Notes: generated by a model from the sequence alone, not told the origin. 64,000 nt of DNA from Companilactobacillus heilongjiangensis (GCF_000831645.3 NZ_CP012559.1:2294001-2358000); one strand, 5' to 3'. Positions 1 through 8,649 are shown, numbered from the stretch's first letter. Numbers and translations: made by a program.

Positions 1-399
1 TTCTGGTTCATAGAAAACTTGAGTTGGTGGGCAATGTAATAGCACATTATCTAGCGCATCAACATCTAAATTCTTTAGACAATCTTCAACGAAGCCACGA
101 AGATTCTTTTCATTGTAACCTTCAGCGACATGGGAATCTAAACGACGTCCAATTTTAGTTGAAACAAAAACCTTGTCTTCTTTTCCTTTGATAAATTTAG
201 CAATAGCACGTTGACTTTCACCATCTTGATAGACATCAGCTGTATCAAAGAAATTTACGCCTTGGTCATAAGCCTCTTCCAAAGTGGCAATCGCATCCTT
301 TTCTGAGAATGGATCACCCCATTTTGAACCAAGTTGCCAAGTACCCAATGAAACTTCACTAGCATTAAAGCCAGTATTTCCAAATCTACGATATTTCAT
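1..399 (-). CDS. aldo/keto reductase, 3' part cut by window edge
   Basis: The 133 N-terminal residues are visible, starting MKYRRFGNTGFNASEVSLG and continuing to a Gly-Val-Asn-Phe-Phe-Asp-Thr-Ala-Asp-Val-Tyr segment that carries the catalytic Asp and Tyr of the aldo/keto reductase fold. The family reduces aldehydes or ketones with NADPH in the cytosol; the substrate cannot be told from sequence. The start is fixed by AGGAGG seven bases upstream. The gene follows the MFS exporter gene on the same strand but has its own MerR-type promoter, which suggests induction by a stress or electrophile signal (inference). Confidence 0.9.
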   Translation of the reverse strand, partial: MKYRRFGNTGFNASEVSLGTWQLGSKWGDPFSEKDAIATLEEAYDQGVNFFDTADVYQDGESQRAIAKFIKGKEDKVFVSTKIGRRLDSHVAEGYNEKNLRGFVEDCLKNLDVDALDNVLLHCPPTQVFYEPE

Positions 400-430
400 G
401 AATATTCCTCCTGAACGTTTACTCAATTTG

Positions 431-461
431 ATAGTAGCACTTAGCCTATACTCTAAGGCAA
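431..461 (-). promoter_or_regulatory. MerR-type promoter of the aldo/keto reductase gene
   Basis: On the minus strand, -35 TTGCCT (456-461) and -10 TACTAT (431-436) are separated by 19 bp. The spacer region holds the dyad CTTAG-N8-CTAAG (440-457). An over-long spacer with a dyad between the boxes is the hallmark of MerR-family activated promoters. The same arrangement occurs at 47551-47581 before a second aldo/keto reductase. No MerR gene is in the window. Confidence 0.65.
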
Positions 462-485
462 TCACTTTTCAAAAAAATCTGAGAT

Positions 486-1904
486 TTACTTTCTCAACAA
501 ACGTACTCCAGTAATAACCGTAGCCACCAAGCAAATGGCTAATGAAACCATGAATGCCACGTGCATACCGGAAATGAATAACTCTGGTTGAGCTGGTACG
601 TATGAAGTGACCGTGTGACCTGCTGTGTGGCTCATTGATGAGAACAAGACAGTTGTCGCTACGGAAATACCGATAATCATTCCCAACTCACGAGCTAAAG
701 CATTGACCCCACCGGCAATTCCGAGATCTTTGACCTCAACTGAATTCATAACGATTGAGTTATTTGGTGCTTGGAAAACACCGTTACCAAATCCAACTAA
801 TCCAACAAAGAACATGAAAATCCACAATGGCGTGGATAAGCCGACGAAAATGTAGCCAACTTGACTGATTGAAATTAAAATCAAGCCGATGAATGTTAAC
901 AATTCGGGACCAATTTTATCAGAAATAGCTCCGGCAATCGGTGCCACAACAACCTGCACAATTGGAAATGTCATCAAAGCATAACCAGCGTAATTAGCTG
1001 CCAATCCTCGCGCATTTTCAAGATAGAATGGCGAAATAACATTGAAGAAAAAGTTTGCCACAAAAATTAGAAAGGCACAGAAAATACTGATAGTGAAATT
1101 AGCGTTACGGAAAATTCTTAAATCTAGCACCGGAATTTCAACACGCAATTCGGTCCTAATAAACCAAATGAACGCCAATAGAGCCACCGCAAATAATGTC
1201 AAAATACTTGGATGGACAAAGCCGACTTCTTGCCCTAAGAATACTCCCGCAAACAATGTTACCATCACCAAAGCAAAGAGTGCGGAACCAGTTTTATCAA
1301 TCCTTTGATTCGACAAAGTAATATCTTTTGGCAAAATTTTCATACCTAACAAAATTGCAATGATACCAACGGGTACATTGATCAAGAAAATGTAACCCCA
1401 GTGCAAATGCGCCAAAATCAAACCACCGACACCGGGTCCAGCAATACTTCCCAATGCCACGAATGACCCGATTGTTCCCAAAGCTCGACCACGTTCGCTA
1501 AATGGAAATACTTCAGTAATAATTCCGTTATTCGTACTCATCGTCATCGCTGCACCAACGGCCTGCAAAGCACGAGCAGCAAGTAAAAATGTTAAGCCTG
1601 AATTGAATCCACAAAGTAATGAACCAACTGTAAAGAGAATTGAACCAAGTTTGAAAATCCGAATTTTACCATAGGCATCCCCAAGTTTTCCAAATAATAA
1701 TAATAGTGCACAAATAACAATTAAATAAATTGAAACGACCCATTCCGCTTGATTCATCGGAATTTTTAAATCTCTACTCATCACTGGCAAAGCAATATTG
1801 ACGATACTTCCGTCCAAAGTCGACATGAACGTAAACATACATACCGCGATTAAAATTAACCAGCGATGCTTTTGAATCTCCGGATTTTTAGCAAAGCTAT
1901 CCAT
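486..1904 (-). CDS. MFS drug exporter, DHA2 (EmrB/QacA) family
   Basis: A 472-residue protein with about 14 hydrophobic segments, the usual size and topology of DHA2 proton-coupled multidrug antiporters in the plasma membrane. The N-terminal STLDGSIVNIALP stretch in helix 1 and the motif-C-like GPGVGG around residue 155 are typical. It lies 4 bp behind the padR-type gene, so the two form a regulator-exporter operon. Export of toxic compounds sensed by the PadR protein is the likely role; the substrates are unknown. Confidence 0.93.
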   Translation of the reverse strand: MDSFAKNPEIQKHRWLILIAVCMFTFMSTLDGSIVNIALPVMSRDLKIPMNQAEWVVSIYLIVICALLLLFGKLGDAYGKIRIFKLGSILFTVGSLLCGFNSGLTFLLAARALQAVGAAMTMSTNNGIITEVFPFSERGRALGTIGSFVALGSIAGPGVGGLILAHLHWGYIFLINVPVGIIAILLGMKILPKDITLSNQRIDKTGSALFALVMVTLFAGVFLGQEVGFVHPSILTLFAVALLAFIWFIRTELRVEIPVLDLRIFRNANFTISIFCAFLIFVANFFFNVISPFYLENARGLAANYAGYALMTFPIVQVVVAPIAGAISDKIGPELLTFIGLILISISQVGYIFVGLSTPLWIFMFFVGLVGFGNGVFQAPNNSIVMNSVEVKDLGIAGGVNALARELGMIIGISVATTVLFSSMSHTAGHTVTSYVPAQPELFISGMHVAFMVSLAICLVATVITGVRLLRK

Positions 1905-1908
1905 AAGT

Positions 1909-2445
1909 TTAAGCTCCTTTTCTTTCTTTTAGAAGTTGTGCGACCCAGTCTATCTGAACTTGAGCACGTAAAATTTGTAACTGTTTAACTAATAAGGCAT
2001 CATCTATATCCGCCTGAATCATGTTGTCATTGATTTCCAATCCCATTTTCAGACTTTGAAGATGTTGTAGTTTAGCCTCAGAAAAAGCCTGAAAATCTTC
2101 CAAAACAAAGACCTGTTGTTCTCGATTCAATAAATGTAAAAAATGTATCTTCATCAAAAAAGTCAATTGAGTTTGTTTATTGACGGGTGTTTTAACAGTC
2201 GCTAACTCATAAAAGCGTTTTTTTCCACTTTCAGTTATCGCTGCTAGTTTTTGAATACGGTCATTGTCAGTTGTTTCAAATTTATGATTTATCATCTTTG
2301 ACCGTTCCAACTTATCCATTAATGGATACAAAGTACCGAAACTAATGGCCTGGTCATTTCCAGCAATCGTGATGAAAGCCTTTCTCAAAGAATAACCAGT
2401 CATTGGATGATCCATCAACTGTCCCAAAATAAATAATTCGTACAT
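1909..2445 (-). CDS. PadR-family transcriptional regulator
   Basis: About 178 residues. The N-terminal winged helix starts MYELFILGQLMDHPMTGY, the classic PadR opening, and is followed by a C-terminal helical dimerisation region (roughly residues 95-175). A GTG 9 bases upstream (2454) could also start the ORF. The ATG at 2445 is preferred because AGGTG sits six bases before it and family members begin at this Met. PadR proteins repress adjacent transporter genes and release DNA when bound to aromatic or cationic ligands. Here it precedes the MFS exporter by 4 bp, and its promoter carries a perfect dyad. Confidence 0.9.
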   Translation of the reverse strand: MYELFILGQLMDHPMTGYSLRKAFITIAGNDQAISFGTLYPLMDKLERSKMINHKFETTDNDRIQKLAAITESGKKRFYELATVKTPVNKQTQLTFLMKIHFLHLLNREQQVFVLEDFQAFSEAKLQHLQSLKMGLEINDNMIQADIDDALLVKQLQILRAQVQIDWVAQLLKERKGA

Positions 2446-2472
2446 CCTTAACACCTATCTTTCTCGTTTCTA

Positions 2473-2501
2473 AGCATATATCGCTTCGATATATTGTACA
2501 A
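2473..2501 (-). promoter_or_regulatory. padR-exporter promoter with dyad operator
   Basis: Minus-strand -35 TTGTAC (2496-2501), 17-bp spacer, -10 TATGCT (2473-2478). A perfect dyad, ATATATCG-CTT-CGATATAT (2476-2494), fills the spacer, the expected place for an autorepressor to exclude RNA polymerase. Confidence 0.6.
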
Positions 2502-2513
2502 GCTATTTTTTGC

Positions 2514-2559
2514 AGAAAAAAAAGACATAATTTCAGTAAAATCAAAATTATGTCTTTAA
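2514..2559 (-). terminator. terminator of the Fur-family gene
   Basis: Thirteen-base perfect stem AAAGACATAATTT / AAATTATGTCTTT followed by a T-run on the minus strand, directly after the regulator's stop codon. Confidence 0.85.
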
Positions 2560-2564
2560 CAAGT

Positions 2565-2987
2565 TTAAGCATTTAATTTTTTTGTACAGTCAGCGCAAAG
2601 TCCATAAACCTCAATCGCGTGACCTTCAATCGTATATCCAGGTAATTGATCAGCGAAGAATTCCATTGGACAAGCCTTGAGTTCCGTAACTTTTCCACAA
2701 TTCTTACAGACAAAATGGTGATGATGACGATGTGTAAAATCACATTGATACTTCACCAAAGTCTTATCTTTTTCCTGATATTCAACTAATCCAATATCGG
2801 CAAATTCTTTCAAGTTCCGATAAATCGTATTATTACTCATCCCCGGATAAAGTGAACGCATATAGTTAGCAATATCGTTGATTGATACGTATTGAACTGT
2901 AAATTTGCCCAAGAAATCGATTAGGTCAGTTCGTTGTTTAGTTATTTTATAATTATTTTGTTTAAGAATCTCAATTGCTTTTTCCAT
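2565..2987 (-). CDS. Fur-family metalloregulator (Fur/Zur/PerR type)
   Basis: 140 residues, the usual Fur size. The N-terminal winged helix (about 1-80) contains the SNNTIYRNLKEF recognition region. It is followed by the metal-binding stretch HRHHHHFVC (86-94) and two CxxC pairs, C94/C97 and C131/C134, that hold the structural zinc. The family represses metal-uptake or peroxide genes when loaded with Fe, Zn or Mn. Which metal cannot be decided here and no metal transporter adjoins it. A family A repeat begins only about 25 bp upstream of the start codon, so it either lies in the mRNA leader or separates the gene from its promoter. Confidence 0.93.
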   Translation of the reverse strand: MEKAIEILKQNNYKITKQRTDLIDFLGKFTVQYVSINDIANYMRSLYPGMSNNTIYRNLKEFADIGLVEYQEKDKTLVKYQCDFTHRHHHHFVCKNCGKVTELKACPMEFFADQLPGYTIEGHAIEVYGLCADCTKKLNA

Positions 2988-3011
2988 CGGGTATCACCTT
3001 CCACTGTTCAC

Positions 3012-3191
3012 TGCCGTCTCCGATTGTGGGGAATTTCGCCTGCTGTGAGACCGGTGCGAGCCAAGGTCTCGCGCCTCGCTTTTGAGCTTCGCAAAGTGCG
3101 CGAATCTCAAAAGACGTCTGTGCTGTAAGAGCAGAAAATCACTGCTCTAACACCACTTTCACTGCTGGTGAATTCCCCACAATCGGAGACT
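3012..3191 (-). repeat. family A structured repeat, copy A1
   Basis: Oriented opposite to copy A2. Outer arms GATTGTGGGGAATTTCGCC / GGTGAATTCCCCACAATC. The variable apical stem is AGAGCAG / CTGCTCT. The conserved core with GGTCTCG and GGTGCGAGCC is present. It lies just upstream of the Fur-family start codon. Confidence 0.85.
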
Positions 3192-3490
3192 AATCTCTCA
3201 ATATATCTTCAAACATATTTATATATATCATCGATTTGAATTATTAAAACCTTGCAAATCAATATAATAATTTAGCACTAAGTTATCTTCAAGTTGACTA
3301 TTCTATTAACGTTTTCGCTACTTAGTAGTATAGCATAATTAGTAATCTTTACGCTTTAGTTTGTTTTTTAGTTAGTCTTAAGGTCTATTTACTATTATAA
3401 TAACTAAAAAGATTTTAATTAAATAACATGTTGTGCAAGTTAAATATTCCATATCTATGAAGAATGAAATTAATGAGAATTAATTATATT
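3192..3490. other. AT-rich gene-free stretch
   Basis: No ORF of note. A TATAAT at about 3396 could be a -10 for the downstream two-component genes, but no convincing -35 accompanies it. Confidence 0.4.
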
Positions 3491-3512
3491 TCTCAGCTTC
3501 GCAGACGGCATC
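3491..3512 (+). repeat. solo right end of a family A repeat
   Basis: The sequence around 3492-3512 (CTCAGCT, then AGACGGCAT) matches the right terminus of full copies such as A2 and A13. No left part is present, so this looks like a remnant. Confidence 0.5.
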
Positions 3513-3542
3513 CCACAAAATAAACCATTGGGAGATTTGTTA

Positions 3543-4235
3543 ATGAAAAATACGATTTTAATTGTTGAAGATGAACGTAGTCTTTCCAGTTACGTCAGTA
3601 AAGAACTACAATTTGAGGATTTCGATGTCATCATTGCTAACGATGGCGTTGAATCTATGGAACTTTATGAAAAACATCAGAATGAATTGCTATTGATTTT
3701 GCTTGATTGGATGTTGCCTAAGTTGGATGGTATGGAAGTGCTCCGTCGCATTCGTAAACATGATCAAGTTCCTGTTATCGTTATGACTGCTCGTGATTAT
3801 ATTGGTGATAAAGTTGCTGGACTCGATAACGGTGCTGACGACTATATTACGAAGCCTTTTGAAATTGAAGAGCTTTTGGCACGTGTTCGGGTTATTCAAA
3901 GACGGGCCGAACATTTATCTGAACCGGACCAAACTTATCAAATTGCTGACCTAATTTTGAATACTAAGTCACACCAAGTTACTCGTAATGATGAAAATGT
4001 TCAGTTGACGAGACGTGAATATGATCTACTGTTATTCTTCCTGCAACATGTTGGACAAGTTTTTACACGTGATGAATTACTCGACAATGTTTGGGGTGAA
4101 GATTTCCTCGGACAACAAAATGTAGTCGATGTTTACGTTGGTTATCTGCGAAACAAGGTTGATGGCAAAAATAATCAAGCTTTGATTCAGACTATTCGTG
4201 GAGTTGGCTATTCAATCGAGGATGTGGCAGAATGA
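3543..4235 (+). CDS. OmpR/PhoB-type response regulator
   Basis: 230 residues. The receiver domain (about 1-120) carries acidic residues E9/D10, phospho-acceptor D55, T82 and K104. The C-terminal winged helix (about 130-230) ends in VVDVYVGYLRNKVD and IRGVGYSIE, typical of the OmpR class. An in-frame TTG at 3528 is possible, but the ATG at 3543 has GGGAG eight bases upstream and begins the canonical MKNTILIVEDE. The stop overlaps the histidine kinase start by four bases (ATGA), so the pair is translationally coupled. It resembles ArlR/CsrR-type regulators; targets are unknown. Confidence 0.95.
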   Translation: MKNTILIVEDERSLSSYVSKELQFEDFDVIIANDGVESMELYEKHQNELLLILLDWMLPKLDGMEVLRRIRKHDQVPVIVMTARDYIGDKVAGLDNGADDYITKPFEIEELLARVRVIQRRAEHLSEPDQTYQIADLILNTKSHQVTRNDENVQLTRREYDLLLFFLQHVGQVFTRDELLDNVWGEDFLGQQNVVDVYVGYLRNKVDGKNNQALIQTIRGVGYSIEDVAE

Positions 4236-5614
4236 CAGACACTCAAAAGTCGCCTTCCTATCAAGAGTTAATCAACAGCGCAATTCGCAAACTCGTTATT
4301 ATCATTACTTTATCAATTAGCGCAATAATTTTGGTTGTTGTCGGGATTCAGCAATATTCGCAAACTGTTCACGAAGCCAATGGTCAAATGATGAGTCTTT
4401 ATCGTTCCAATATTGATGACATTCCCGGTTTTATTCAATGGAGCAATCAGAATAATCGTCATACTAAACAGAACACGGTCATTCGTGTAAAAACCAATAA
4501 ATCGTCAATTACTGCCGCTTCCAACCGAGCCGGTCAAGAAATCATGACGACTTCTGCCTCTAAAAAATTTATCAATCAGCGAAAAGTTTTAATTTTGCCT
4601 GGTCAACATATCGTCTACGTTCAAGGTTACGGCTTCTTCCTCTTTTATACGAGAAAAGATGCCGATACGACCTATCAACTGTGGACTAGTTTGAGCCGCT
4701 TGATTAACAGTCTTCTATTATTATTGATAATTATCAGTATTATCGTCTTTGTCACCCTAGGATTCGGAACTTGGTGGGCTCAACAACTGGCTGCCAAATT
4801 GAGTGCTCCAACTATTGCCTTGGTTAAAGAAACCCGTAGTACCATCCCAGATACCGATCAACCAAGTTTGACAGTGCCTGACAGTCCCCAAGAAATTAAG
4901 GAACTGGGAGATGCCTTCAACGAATTACTAGAGGCCCAAAATCAACGATTGCAACGTGAGAAAGACTTTGTTTCCAACGCTTCCCACGAATTGAAAACAC
5001 CAATTGCAGCTATCCGTGGCAATATCAACTTAATTAAACGCCATGGTGACAAGCATCCCGATGTTATTCCTGAATCGCTGGGATTTATCGACGAAGAGTC
5101 CCTCCGCATGCAAAATCTGATTACCAACCTCTTACACTTGTCTCGAGCTGACCGAGCCGAATTAGTTTTGGAAAAAGTTAATTTATCTGAAATTGCCGAA
5201 CAAATTGGTAATCAATATCAAAAAGCTTTGGCACATGAACTGAAATTATCAATTACCCCTGGTCTGAATATTTCAGGTAATACCGACACATTGAAGCAAA
5301 TCATTGTCGCATTATTGGACAATGCTAATAAATATTCACCTGAGGACACGCCAATCACACTAGCTTTGGAGAAGAAAGCTGGCAAAATTAGATTATCAGT
5401 TAAAGATTTAGGCATGGGTATTCCTGATGATCAGAAGAAGCTGATTTTCCAACGTTTTTATCGAGTTGACACATCCCACTCTACCGAAATCAAGGGTAGT
5501 GGCTTGGGATTATCGATTGTTTCTCAGCTAGTTAAAATCAACAATGGCTCAATTGTAGTTTTAGACAATCAACCAAAAGGTTCTATTTTTGAAGTTAATT
5601 TTGATGAAGTCTAA
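4232..5614 (+). CDS. sensor histidine kinase, partner of the preceding regulator
   Basis: 460 residues. Membrane helices at about 19-41 and 157-180 enclose a ~115-residue extracellular sensor. A HAMP-like linker follows, then the HisKA domain with SNASHELKTP (His252). The ATPase domain shows the N box around DNANKYSPED (363-372), G1 DLGMGIPDD (392-400) and G2 GSGLGL (422-427). The protein should autophosphorylate at H252 and pass phosphate to D55 of the regulator. The signal is not recognisable from the sensor sequence. ArlS-like by overall layout. Confidence 0.95.
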   Translation: MTDTQKSPSYQELINSAIRKLVIIITLSISAIILVVVGIQQYSQTVHEANGQMMSLYRSNIDDIPGFIQWSNQNNRHTKQNTVIRVKTNKSSITAASNRAGQEIMTTSASKKFINQRKVLILPGQHIVYVQGYGFFLFYTRKDADTTYQLWTSLSRLINSLLLLLIIISIIVFVTLGFGTWWAQQLAAKLSAPTIALVKETRSTIPDTDQPSLTVPDSPQEIKELGDAFNELLEAQNQRLQREKDFVSNASHELKTPIAAIRGNINLIKRHGDKHPDVIPESLGFIDEESLRMQNLITNLLHLSRADRAELVLEKVNLSEIAEQIGNQYQKALAHELKLSITPGLNISGNTDTLKQIIVALLDNANKYSPEDTPITLALEKKAGKIRLSVKDLGMGIPDDQKKLIFQRFYRVDTSHSTEIKGSGLGLSIVSQLVKINNGSIVVLDNQPKGSIFEVNFDEV

Positions 5615-5631
5615 TTATTAAATTTATATGC

Positions 5632-5687
5632 AAAGAGGAACCCTATCATACTTGAGATAATCAGATATGGTAAGGTTCCTCTTTTTT
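5632..5687. terminator. bidirectional terminator between sensor kinase and fbp
   Basis: Stem AAAGAGGAACC / GGTTCCTCTTT with a T-run on the plus strand. The convergent fbp gene ends two bases away, so it probably serves both genes. Confidence 0.85.
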
Positions 5688-5688
5688 A

Positions 5689-7569
5689 TTACTTACTATT
5701 TAACTCCAAAATTAGTTCATCCATTTGTTGCTTAATCTTTTGACCAATATCAGTTTCGGCAACTAACTTTCGTTTAACTGACTGTTCAATCACACGCTTG
5801 GTTGAAACAACATCCTTCATTTCTTCAATCGCCTTGGCACGTGTCGTAAATGGTTCGTGAGTTACCAACTGCAATCCGTAAGAATTAGACAATAATGTAT
5901 AACCACCGATTCCTGTCGTCTTGTGATAAGGTTTCGACATGCCACCATCAATGACAAAAATCTTTCCATTGGCTTTAATTGGCGAAGTTCCAGCTTTGAC
6001 TGGCGTATGCCCGTTAATTATGTGACCTTCGTTGATATCCAATCCAAATTCTTGCAACAGTTGATCCGCAAACCATTCTTCTTTTCGTAATGAGTAATAT
6101 GGATTCAACTTTTCGATGTGCAATGCATCATCATTGATAAAATACCGTTCAAAAGTTGTCATCTTATCTTTTCCGAATAATGGTGACATTTTTCCGGTCC
6201 ATAAATACCAGATAATATCGGTATTGAAAGAGTCTTCCACAGCTGGATGTTGTAAAGCTTTTCGAATCATTTGGTCAAAATAGTCGAATAGTTGCTTACC
6301 AGCGTATGCTTTACCATTAATGACCAAGCCTTGTAATTGTCCGTTTTCATCAACCGGAATACAGCCATGCAACAATAAATTGCCATTATATTTGAGATAC
6401 ATTGAACCATTATCAACTAAATATTTTATATGCTTATTTAATTTCTGAGAATTAATAAATTGTTGAATCAAGTCATCGATTACAGCAGATTCTTCTGGAG
6501 TCAATGCATATGGATTTTCCATATCCACCAGTTGAAAACAGCCATCTTGTAATGGGTATGATTTTCCATGCAAAATAATCGACTTTTTATCTGAAGTCAG
6601 TTTATCCAGCAACAAACGATTCTCCATTTGAAAATCTGGATTACGTTTGATAGCAGCCCCTTCCAACTTGAATTGCATAATGGTTGCTGCCTGTTGAACA
6701 CAATTATCCTGAACTTTATTCGCAGTGGAAATGACTTCTCCAGTATCTGATTTAGGATTGAATGCCTCCAAAGGTTGATAATACTTAGTCGCCAATGCAA
6801 TTACCGAGGTCAAATCAATCCCATAGGAATCTTGCAGAATGGATAAATTATCGTAGCGCGCGCAAATTCGCAGTAAATTTAGCATGCACAATTTGGAGCC
6901 AGCAACGCTTCCCATCCATAAAATATCGTGATTACCCCACTGGAAATCAAAGTTTTGCCAATGATGCGCCAGATGTTCAATGATGTAATCCGGATGTGGC
7001 CCACGGTCATAAATATCACCAATTATATGAACGTGATCGACCACCAAACGTTGAATCGAATGACATGTGGCAATGATAAAATCATCAGCTTCGTGCAAAC
7101 TGACAATGCTCGTCATAATATCTTGATAATAATATTGCTTAGTTTCAGTATTCAAGTCCGCATAGAGCAGTTCTTCCGTAATATAAACAAACTCTGGAGA
7201 AATAGATTTCCTAACTTTTGAGCGAGTATATTTGTTGGCTGTATAACGTAAAACTTCAATTAAATTGTTGAAAATATCCATATACCATTGATTCAATTCA
7301 TCAGAATCATGCATCCGTGATTTGGTCTTAGTCAGAATTTCTGACGGATAATAAATTAAAAACGCCAACTTTTTCTGACTGGCAGGAGTTAATCGACCAG
7401 TGAATAATTCAGCTATTTTTTGCTTCGTATTACCTGATCCATTCCGCATGATGTGAGCAAATTCATCATATTCACCATGAACATCACTGACGAAAGCTTC
7501 AGTACCTTTGGGCAAACTCAAGATTGCGGATAAATTGATGATTTCTGACTTAATTTTATTTTGGTTCAT
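5689..7569 (-). CDS. fbp: fructose-1,6-bisphosphatase, class III
   Basis: About 626 residues, the usual size of the firmicute-type (class III) enzyme, which removes the 1-phosphate of fructose-1,6-bisphosphate in gluconeogenesis. Metallophosphatase motifs are visible: SDVHGEYDEF near the N-terminus, GDIYDRGPHPD and WGNHD in the middle, and GHTPVK near the C-terminus. An ATG at 7584 extends the ORF by five codons. The one at 7569 has GGGGAAG upstream and is preferred. The promoter overlaps a cre-like box, consistent with CcpA repression when glucose is present (inference). Confidence 0.95.
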   Translation of the reverse strand: MNQNKIKSEIINLSAILSLPKGTEAFVSDVHGEYDEFAHIMRNGSGNTKQKIAELFTGRLTPASQKKLAFLIYYPSEILTKTKSRMHDSDELNQWYMDIFNNLIEVLRYTANKYTRSKVRKSISPEFVYITEELLYADLNTETKQYYYQDIMTSIVSLHEADDFIIATCHSIQRLVVDHVHIIGDIYDRGPHPDYIIEHLAHHWQNFDFQWGNHDILWMGSVAGSKLCMLNLLRICARYDNLSILQDSYGIDLTSVIALATKYYQPLEAFNPKSDTGEVISTANKVQDNCVQQAATIMQFKLEGAAIKRNPDFQMENRLLLDKLTSDKKSIILHGKSYPLQDGCFQLVDMENPYALTPEESAVIDDLIQQFINSQKLNKHIKYLVDNGSMYLKYNGNLLLHGCIPVDENGQLQGLVINGKAYAGKQLFDYFDQMIRKALQHPAVEDSFNTDIIWYLWTGKMSPLFGKDKMTTFERYFINDDALHIEKLNPYYSLRKEEWFADQLLQEFGLDINEGHIINGHTPVKAGTSPIKANGKIFVIDGGMSKPYHKTTGIGGYTLLSNSYGLQLVTHEPFTTRAKAIEEMKDVVSTKRVIEQSVKRKLVAETDIGQKIKQQMDELILELNSK

Positions 7570-7647
7570 GAATTTCTTCCCCATTTCGGTGTATAGACCT
7601 TTCTTTATAAATGATGTTTATAGGCTAATTACTAGCACATGGTTAGA

Positions 7648-7684
7648 ACTATACCATTTAGAAAGCTCCGTGTAAACGGTACCA
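7648..7684 (-). promoter_or_regulatory. fbp promoter overlapped by a cre box
   Basis: Minus-strand -35 TTTACA (7671-7676), 17-bp spacer, -10 TATAGT (7648-7653). The 14-mer TGTAAACGGTACCA (7671-7684) matches the CcpA site consensus TGWNANCGNTNWCA at all but one position and covers the -35 box. Confidence 0.6.
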
Positions 7685-7756
7685 ATGGCATCGATGCGCT
7701 TGTGATATACTTATCCCAGTTTATAAATTACGTTTAAGTCATTTGGGGGACTAAAA

Positions 7757-7951
7757 ATGTTGCATGGATCAGTCATTTCAACATATAACGGTATGATTGC
7801 GTTTATTATTTTTATTATTATCAATATATTCATTACCATAGCCTATTGGTTAGCATTCCGTCATATCGAAAAATCAGCAGCTAGAGTAAGAAAAAATAAT
7901 AGTCAATTAAAACTAATCAAATATAAATTAACTAACGGAGGTAAGCAATAA
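7757..7951 (+). CDS. small single-helix membrane protein
   Basis: 64 residues: one long hydrophobic helix at about 14-36, then a basic, probably cytosolic tail ending KLIKYKLTNGGKQ. GGGGGA sits well placed before the ATG. No family is recognised. The stop overlaps the next small gene by one base. A frameshifted relative lies at 8202-8347, recognisable by the shared tail pattern KNN-x-LKLI-x-YKL. Size and topology would suit a holin-like protein, a type I toxin or a membrane-protein modulator, but nothing here decides between these. Confidence 0.75.
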   Translation: MLHGSVISTYNGMIAFIIFIIINIFITIAYWLAFRHIEKSAARVRKNNSQLKLIKYKLTNGGKQ

Positions 7952-8124
7952 TGTTGTTAGAAGTACTCGTAGTCATAACATTTATAATCACAGCATTTAT
8001 TGCTCTCGCCACGATACTGATAACTGTAATCTATACAATAACTAAACGTCCCCAAGTCAATAAAATAGCACGTGAAAACAAGAAGTTGGAATCGGAAATT
8101 TTGGATGAACTATCCGACAAATGA
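7951..8124 (+). CDS. small single-helix membrane protein, second of the pair
   Basis: 57 residues starting MLLEVLVVITF, with one transmembrane helix at about 4-30 and a charged tail (RENKKLESEILDELSDK) likely to be helical. The ATG overlaps the preceding TAA (TAATG), and GGAGG lies just upstream, so the two are translationally coupled. No family is recognised. Its position and design are mirrored by the third small gene at 8350-8520. Confidence 0.7.
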   Translation: MLLEVLVVITFIITAFIALATILITVIYTITKRPQVNKIARENKKLESEILDELSDK

Positions 8125-8201
8125 TTTTAAGACTATATATGACAATTACCGGTGTCACTTTTTAGAGTCCGTGGATCATAAAATAAATGGAGGAGCCCAA
8201 G

Positions 8202-8347
8202 ATGATTACTCTTATTTTTATTAATATATTGCTTATCATAGCCCTGCTTATACTGAACCGGACTTACAATAAGAGTTGGATGAGGCAAAAGAGAAAAATA
8301 ATCGATTAAAACTCATAGAATATAAACTTAACAAGAGCTGGTGGTAA
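8202..8347 (+). pseudogene. frameshifted copy of the first small membrane protein gene
   Basis: A good ribosome site (GGAGGAG) precedes an ATG that opens MITLIFINILLIIALLILNR and stops after 35 codons at 8309. A different frame from about 8276 to 8347 reads LDEAKEKNNRLKLIEYKLNK, matching the tail of the 64-residue protein at 7757. One frameshift near 8275 therefore probably broke an older duplicate. The 35-residue remnant could still be made as a bare membrane helix. Confidence 0.65.
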
Positions 8348-8349
8348 CG

Positions 8350-8520
8350 TTGCAAGAAAATTTGATATCTTCAATTTATTCACTTTCATCAATTACAGTT
8401 GGTATTGTTTTAGTTCTTTCTTCAATAAACTTTTTTATTAAATTTAAACAAATAAACAAACTAATTAAAGACAACGATAAAATATTAACGAGAATTATCA
8501 ACAAAATGTATGATAAATAG
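8350..8520 (+). CDS. small single-helix membrane protein with TTG start
   Basis: About 56 residues reading QENLISSIYSLSSITVGIV after a TTG start, with one membrane helix (about 12-31) and a Lys/Asn-rich tail. It lies 2 bp after the end of the frameshifted copy, as 7951-8124 follows 7757-7951, so the unit (long partner, short partner) appears duplicated. Upstream GGTGG could serve as the ribosome site. A terminator follows at 8599. Confidence 0.55.
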   Translation: MQENLISSIYSLSSITVGIVLVLSSINFFIKFKQINKLIKDNDKILTRIINKMYDK

Positions 8521-8598
8521 TTATCTGATTAACTTCTCTATTTGCTTTTTAAACCGTTAATAATAAAAATTCTTAATTATTATGTTTCCATACTTTAA

Positions 8599-8637
8599 GG
8601 TCTTCAATCATTAAATGTAATGATTGGAGGCTTTTTG
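8599..8637 (+). terminator. terminator of the small-membrane-protein cluster
   Basis: Stem CTTCAATCATTA / TAATGATTGGAG with loop AATG, followed by CTTTTT. Confidence 0.8.
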
Positions 8638-8649
8638 CTTTCCATAAAT

